Of a stretch of 9,694 nt of DNA, positions 6,803 to 9,694 are shown in pieces (the first letter of the stretch is position 1; each line of letters begins with the position of its first letter). A program made the translations under genes and the position numbers. The notes under the pieces were generated by a model. The model made no database searches and was not told where the DNA came from. It saw only the letters and a program-made list of their open reading frames with translations. This DNA is from Desulfobulbaceae bacterium (GTDB lineage: Bacteria; Desulfobacterota; Desulfobulbia; Desulfobulbales; Desulfocapsaceae), in NCBI GenBank assembly GCA_030599175.1, contig JAUVON010000082.1:1-9694 (forward strand). The letters run 5' to 3'.

Positions 6803-7992
6803 ATAGATATACCGGGTATAGTGACCTGAAAAGTTGAACCTTTTCCTTCATCGCTGGTTACATTAATTCCCCCGCCGTGGTTCTTGACGATGGTGTAACA
6901 GGTTGAAAGACCAACACCAATGCCTTTACCAACAGGCTTGGTAGTAAAAAACGGTTCAAACAGTTTATCTTTCATTTCAAAGGGTATACCACAACCTGAA
7001 TCTTCAACAATCAAGTCAACACCGCCATCTTTACCGGCGACAGTCTTAATGACAATGTCCCCTTCATCACCGATAGCATCTAAAGCGTTGGTGAAAAGAT
7101 TAATTATCACTTGCTTGAGCTGTGATTCATCCCCTTGAATTAAAGGCAGCTCTTTTTCCAGTTCTGTTATGACCGTGACGCTGTGATGCTCTCTTATATG
7201 ATGTTTCAGAATAAACAGCGTATCTAAAACACATTGATTCATATCTACCGGGCAAAGACTTGAAGCAACAGGTCTGCTGAAAGTGAGCAGGGTCTGGACA
7301 ATATCACGACAGCGCAAACATTCATTTACGATGGTTTCTGTATACTCTTGAAAATCTTCGAGAACATCCTGGTCAACCTGGGTCTGGATACGACCAATCC
7401 TGCGCTGCAGTCCTTCGGCAAAACCTCTGATTGCTGCAAGGGGATTGTTGATTTCATGAGCCACTCCAGCAGCCAGGGTACCAATAGTGGCCATTTTTTC
7501 TGCCTGATAATACTGAGCCTGAAATTCTTTTTCCAAAGTAATATCCCGTTTAGAGAGCAGCGTTTGACGCTCCCCGTTCAGAGAGGATTTAAGTGGAGAA
7601 GCGATTATTCTAAAATGTTTGAACTTGCCGTCTACCTTATAAATCGCGAGATCTTTGACAATACCATCACAATCCAGGGATTGGATAACGGGGCAATCAT
7701 CACAAACACTAGCCCGACCACGGAAAATCTCATAACAGTGGTGGCCTATCGGATCGATCCCGGGGAACCAGTCATTAAAAACATGGTTCACTCGCTGTAT
7801 TTTAAGATCTTCTGACAGCACGACCATCAAATCAGTAATCCCGTCCAATACAGCCTGTACTTCCCGGCGCTTTTTTTCAAGCTTCAGATTGGATGTTTTT
7901 AACTGTTCTACCTTTTGTTGCAACTCCTGGTAAAAACCTAATTTACAATGCTCAATACCAACCAGGTCCTCAAGTGTTGTTACAGGTTTCAT
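6799..7992 (-). CDS. Soluble PAS sensor histidine kinase, partner of the sigma-54 regulator
   Basis: About 397 aa with no membrane segment or signal peptide, hence cytoplasmic. In order, numbered from the ATG at 7998: an N-terminal coiled coil (about 22-50), a PAS domain (about 50-160) with a Cys-rich turn, CYEIFRGRASVCDDCP (88-103), a HisKA domain with phospho-accepting His181 (GVAHEINNPL), and HATPase_c with N-box (NLFTNALDAI), DSGCGI (333-338), FEPFFTTK and a G2 box GKGIGVGLS. The frame opens at ATG 7998, but the ATG at 7992 is preferred: GAGGT lies 6 nt before it, and it overlaps the ADH2 stop as TGATG. The gene is thus wedged between ADH2 and the regulator and is almost surely cotranscribed with both. 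The PAS cysteines could bind a metal or react with a ligand, but that is conjecture. Context suggests a kinase tuned by alcohol/aldehyde or redox state through its ErcA-like neighbour. Confidence 0.93.
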   Translation of the reverse strand: MKPVTTLEDLVGIEHCKLGFYQELQQKVEQLKTSNLKLEKKRREVQAVLDGITDLMVVLSEDLKIQRVNHVFNDWFPGIDPIGHHCYEIFRGRASVCDDCPVIQSLDCDGIVKDLAIYKVDGKFKHFRIIASPLKSSLNGERQTLLSKRDITLEKEFQAQYYQAEKMATIGTLAAGVAHEINNPLAAIRGFAEGLQRRIGRIQTQVDQDVLEDFQEYTETIVNECLRCRDIVQTLLTFSRPVASSLCPVDMNQCVLDTLFILKHHIREHHSVTVITELEKELPLIQGDESQLKQVIINLFTNALDAIGDEGDIVIKTVAGKDGGVDLIVEDSGCGIPFEMKDKLFEPFFTTKPVGKGIGVGLSTCYTIVKNHGGGINVTSDEGKGSTFQVTIPGISI

Positions 7993-9140
7993 CACCATAC
8001 CTCATGACAAATTTCCAGAAGTTCTCTCGATGACGCTGATCGTGGGTTTGTCAAATTACAGGCATCGTTGACTGCCATTTTACAAATTTGTTCAAGGTAC
8101 TGTTTATCCTCTTCTTTAATTTCCTGGCGTAGCTTGAGAGACACATCAAAGGAAGCAAAGAAAGCATCCAATTTTTCTATGCCCCCCTTGGCTGTTTCAA
8201 GATCAGAACCGAGGTTTTTATCTAAGATAACCCGGCCGATTGCGGCATACTTTTGAACGGAAGAAGCGAGGTTGAAACGCATAACAGCAGTTAACAAAAT
8301 TGGATGAACAGTGCCGTGGGGCATATCGTAGTGGCCACCAAGAGAATGGGCTAGAGCATGTTCCGCACCGAGACCGGCGTTACTAAAGGCCATGGAAGCT
8401 GATATAGAGGCTACACTTAACAGTTCCAACGAATCAAGGGATCTGGTCTGGACGGCATGCTGTAAATTACGCAAGATCAGGTCAATGGCTTTTAGTGATT
8501 GCATTTCTGTAAATGGTGATGCAATTCTGGAAACATAGGACTCAATAGCATGTGCCAGTGCGTCGACGGCCGATTGGATAATGAGCTTTTCTGTTTTTGT
8601 AGCTAATATAAGTGGGTCGACAATGGCGATATTCGGTACCAGAGTGCGGGTGATAATGGACATTTTTACACCCCTCTCAACATCAGTAATAATACAGAAC
8701 TGAGAAATGTCGGAGCCGCTTCCTGCTGTGGTTGTGATAAACACCATAGGAGGCAGAGGACGCTGTACCCTGTTGGCACCTTCATAATCTTGTATTTTTC
8801 CACCGTTGCTAGCAATTATTGCAATACCTTTAGCAGTATCCAGAGCGCTGCCACCGCCAATAGCAATAATTACGTCGGCACCGTTATCAAGATAAAATTC
8901 AGCCCCCGATTTAACTTGATGATCCCGTGGATTCGGCGAAACACCTGAATAATAGATCCACTCAACACCTTCTTTCTTCAAAATATCGGTTAGCTGTTGC
9001 ACCCATCCGGCTTCTTCAATACCTGAATCACTTACAAGAAGAACTTTCTTTGCACCAAGCCTCAGTACGCATTGGCCGACGTGATTCAAACTTCCCCGTC
9101 CAAAAATTATTTCGGGAATAGCAAATTTGGTTACATCCAT
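7992..9140 (-). CDS. ercA: ErcA-like iron-containing alcohol dehydrogenase, probable regulatory role (ADH2)
   Basis: 382-aa group III iron alcohol dehydrogenase. Visible are GGGSALDTAKG (95-105) for NAD and a complete metal set: Asp193 and His197 (DALAHAIESY), His261 (EHALAHSLGG) and His275 (MPHG). Several stretches (SPNPRDHQV, TTAGSGSDISQFCIITDVERGVKMSI) resemble ErcA of Pseudomonas, an ADH-like protein genetically implicated in regulating ethanol oxidation alongside a sensor kinase. I recall this resemblance from memory; it was not aligned. GGAG precedes the ATG by 8 nt. It is the first gene of a three-gene operon, with its stop fused to the start of the kinase gene, which favours a sensing role over bulk catalysis. 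The intact metal ligands mean it may still be an enzyme. The alternative is a lactaldehyde reductase/FucO-type enzyme serving the divergent aldolase. Confidence 0.88.
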   Translation of the reverse strand: MDVTKFAIPEIIFGRGSLNHVGQCVLRLGAKKVLLVSDSGIEEAGWVQQLTDILKKEGVEWIYYSGVSPNPRDHQVKSGAEFYLDNGADVIIAIGGGSALDTAKGIAIIASNGGKIQDYEGANRVQRPLPPMVFITTTAGSGSDISQFCIITDVERGVKMSIITRTLVPNIAIVDPLILATKTEKLIIQSAVDALAHAIESYVSRIASPFTEMQSLKAIDLILRNLQHAVQTRSLDSLELLSVASISASMAFSNAGLGAEHALAHSLGGHYDMPHGTVHPILLTAVMRFNLASSVQKYAAIGRVILDKNLGSDLETAKGGIEKLDAFFASFDVSLKLRQEIKEEDKQYLEQICKMAVNDACNLTNPRSASSRELLEICHEVW

Positions 9141-9319
9141 TTACAATGCTCCATATTTTCAATTAAAAAAAGAAGGATATAAACGAGTTAAACAATTTTT
9201 TTTCACCTCAAAGCATCTTACCTCATAAATAACAAACTACTGAAAGATTAAGTAGCTGTTTTTTAGCATAATATGATACGGGATGTACGAGACTGTCACA
9301 TCCTTCAATTATCCTGTAC

Positions 9320-9336
9320 TGCATGTTTTATACCTA
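9320..9336 (-). promoter_or_regulatory. Weak sigma-54-type promoter of the ADH2-kinase-regulator operon
   Basis: Minus-strand TAGGTAT-AAAAC-ATGCA. GG (9334/9333) and GC (9322/9321) have the required 10-nt spacing and the -12 TGCA is good, but TGGCAC is degraded to AGGTAT. On its own it is a marginal match. Support comes from the operators at 9492 and 9522, centred 166 and 196 bp upstream, almost exactly the geometry seen at ADH1. The leader would be about 170 nt. Confidence 0.55.
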
Positions 9337-9353
9337 ACGGTTATAAACTATCA

Positions 9354-9366
9354 TATCAAAGACATA
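9354..9366 (+). promoter_or_regulatory. Possible IHF site between promoter and enhancers
   Basis: TATCAA-AGAC-ATA fits the IHF consensus WATCAR-N4-TTR at all defined positions but one. It lies between the sigma-54 element and the paired operators, where IHF bending commonly aids enhancer looping. No equivalent was found at ADH1, and AT-rich DNA gives chance matches. Confidence 0.3.
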
Positions 9367-9388
9367 CATATAATACAGCGGGCAAGGA

Positions 9389-9405
9389 TGGGTCATATTG
9401 ACTCA
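9389..9405. promoter_or_regulatory. Operator A, overlapping the aldolase -35
   Basis: TGGGTCATATTGACTCA, 16 of 17 matches to the consensus and almost a perfect palindrome. Its right half contains TTGACT, the -35 of the rightward promoter. Its centre is 63 bp from the leftward sigma-54 element. A regulator bound here would be expected to block the rightward promoter. Confidence 0.7.
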
Positions 9406-9426
9406 AGAGAGAGAGAAGGTTATCAT
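9398..9426 (+). promoter_or_regulatory. Sigma-70-like promoter of the aldolase gene
   Basis: TTGACT (9398-9403), a 17-nt spacer, then TATCAT (9421-9426): five of six matches to each consensus hexamer at ideal spacing. The start site would be near 9433, giving a leader of about 140 nt that carries operators B and C. Confidence 0.55.
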
Positions 9427-9440
9427 ATCTTTGAAGATAT
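9425..9440. repeat. 16-bp AT-rich palindrome at the aldolase start site
   Basis: ATATCTT-TG-AAGATAT, a perfect 7-bp inverted repeat with a 2-nt spacer, covering the end of the -10 and the predicted start site. It may be an operator for a separate repressor, but it is AT-rich and short enough to arise by chance. Confidence 0.35.
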
Positions 9441-9491
9441 AAACAAAAAAAACATCTATTGGAACCTGTATAGTAAGTTGGCAGAACCAAA

Positions 9492-9508
9492 CGGGTCAAA
9501 AAGACCCA
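9492..9508. promoter_or_regulatory. Operator B / UAS
   Basis: CGGGTCAAAAAGACCCA. GGGTC and GACCC arms are perfect inverted repeats around an A-rich centre. Its centre (9500) is 166 bp upstream of the leftward -24 GG, the same distance as UAS 1 of ADH1, and 30 bp from operator C. Confidence 0.7.
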
Positions 9509-9521
9509 CCGCTGAACAGAA

Positions 9522-9538
9522 TGGGCCATATTGACCCG
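9522..9538. promoter_or_regulatory. Operator C / UAS
   Basis: TGGGCCATATTGACCCG, 15 of 17 matches to the consensus. Its centre (9530) is 196 bp upstream of the leftward -24 GG, matching UAS 2 of ADH1 within 1 bp. It is also only 35 nt before the aldolase ATG, inside that gene's predicted leader. Confidence 0.7.
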
Positions 9539-9573
9539 AGAACACTCGCTTATCGCAATTAGGACACTATCTG

Positions 9574-9694
9574 ATGAATATTCTTGATTTTTCTTCTATC
9601 GATGACCTGAAACGGATCTCCAGAGAAATATGCAACAAGGGGTGGGGGGAAGCCAATGGCGGCAATATCTCAATTCGCTTGACCGGCGAGGAAC
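9574..9694 (+). CDS. Class II aldolase, RhaD-like (3' end outside window)
   Basis: The first 40 codons of a gene cut by the window edge. It begins at ATG 9574 with AGGA (9561-9564) 9 nt upstream. The visible N-terminus, with GWGEANGGNISIRL at residues 24-37, matches the opening of class II (zinc) aldolases and is nearest in pattern to rhamnulose-1-phosphate aldolase RhaD (compare the KGWDERNGGNLTLRL region of the E. coli enzyme, from memory). RhaD splits rhamnulose-1-phosphate into DHAP and L-lactaldehyde. The metal-binding histidines and catalytic glutamate lie beyond the window, so the substrate is uncertain. The gene is divergent from the ADH2 operon and shares its operator region; an aldehyde-yielding aldolase fits an aldehyde-responsive circuit. 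Confidence 0.7.
   Translation, partial: MNILDFSSIDDLKRISREICNKGWGEANGGNISIRLTGEE

Larger units (their letters stand above)
9141..9573. other. Divergent control region between ADH2 operon and aldolase gene (433 bp)
   Basis: AT-rich non-coding stretch. It holds a weak sigma-54-type element facing left, an IHF-like site, a sigma-70-like promoter facing right, a 16-bp AT-rich palindrome at the expected rightward start site, and three copies of the 17-bp operator. The 83-codon open frame at 9283-9534 runs through three of the operators and has no ribosome binding site or recognisable domain, so it is not taken as a gene. Confidence 0.8.

Noticed and set aside
9283..9534. 83-codon open frame in the divergent control region
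   Set aside because: No ribosome binding site or recognisable domain, and it runs through the predicted promoters and three operators.
1..9694. CRISPR arrays, tRNA or rRNA genes, insertion sequences, riboswitches
   Set aside because: No regularly spaced direct repeats, cloverleaf or rRNA-like sequence, transposase motifs or terminal inverted repeats were recognised on reading both strands.

Overview
The window looks like chromosome from an anaerobic, probably sulfate-reducing or related Desulfobacterota bacterium (perhaps a Desulfobulbales relative). This is inferred from gene content: a tungsten-type aldehyde:ferredoxin oxidoreductase, an indolepyruvate-ferredoxin-oxidoreductase beta-type subunit, two iron-dependent alcohol dehydrogenases, and sigma-54 two-component regulation, in moderate-GC DNA. 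No 16S or other phylogenetic marker is present, so the placement is tentative.

Layout. Bases 1-1991 (+): the C-terminal part of a membrane histidine kinase (HAMP-PAS-HisKA-HATPase), then a TTG-started iorB-like gene 15 nt later. Bases 2069-5131 (-): a DhaT/methanol-dehydrogenase-type iron alcohol dehydrogenase (ADH1) followed by an aldehyde:ferredoxin oxidoreductase (AOR). ADH1 is preceded by a near-perfect sigma-54 promoter. Bases 5465-9140 (-): a tightly packed operon of an ErcA-like iron alcohol dehydrogenase (ADH2), a soluble PAS histidine kinase and an NtrC-family sigma-54 response regulator, with adjoining genes overlapping by 1 nt (preferred kinase start) and 4 nt. Bases 9141-9573: a 433-bp divergent control region. 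Bases 9574-9694 (+): the first 40 codons of a RhaD-like class II aldolase.

How it fits together. The response regulator has all the sigma-54 activator parts. A 17-bp palindrome, consensus TGGGTCA-N3-TGACCCA, occurs five times, only in the two control regions (one further match lies in coding sequence and is discounted). Two copies stand 166 and 197 bp upstream of the sigma-54 promoter of ADH1. Two more stand 166 and 196 bp upstream of a weaker GG-N10-GC element facing the ADH2-kinase-regulator operon. The fifth overlaps the -35 of a good sigma-70-like promoter facing the aldolase gene. The simplest model is a self-contained circuit. An ErcA-like dehydrogenase reports alcohol/aldehyde status to a cytoplasmic kinase. 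The kinase phosphorylates the regulator, which activates ADH1 (and AOR by readthrough) and its own operon, and may affect the aldolase gene in the opposite direction. ADH1 and AOR together would carry alcohol to aldehyde to carboxylate (or the reverse) with NAD(H) and ferredoxin as electron carriers. The circuit is inferred from sequence only.
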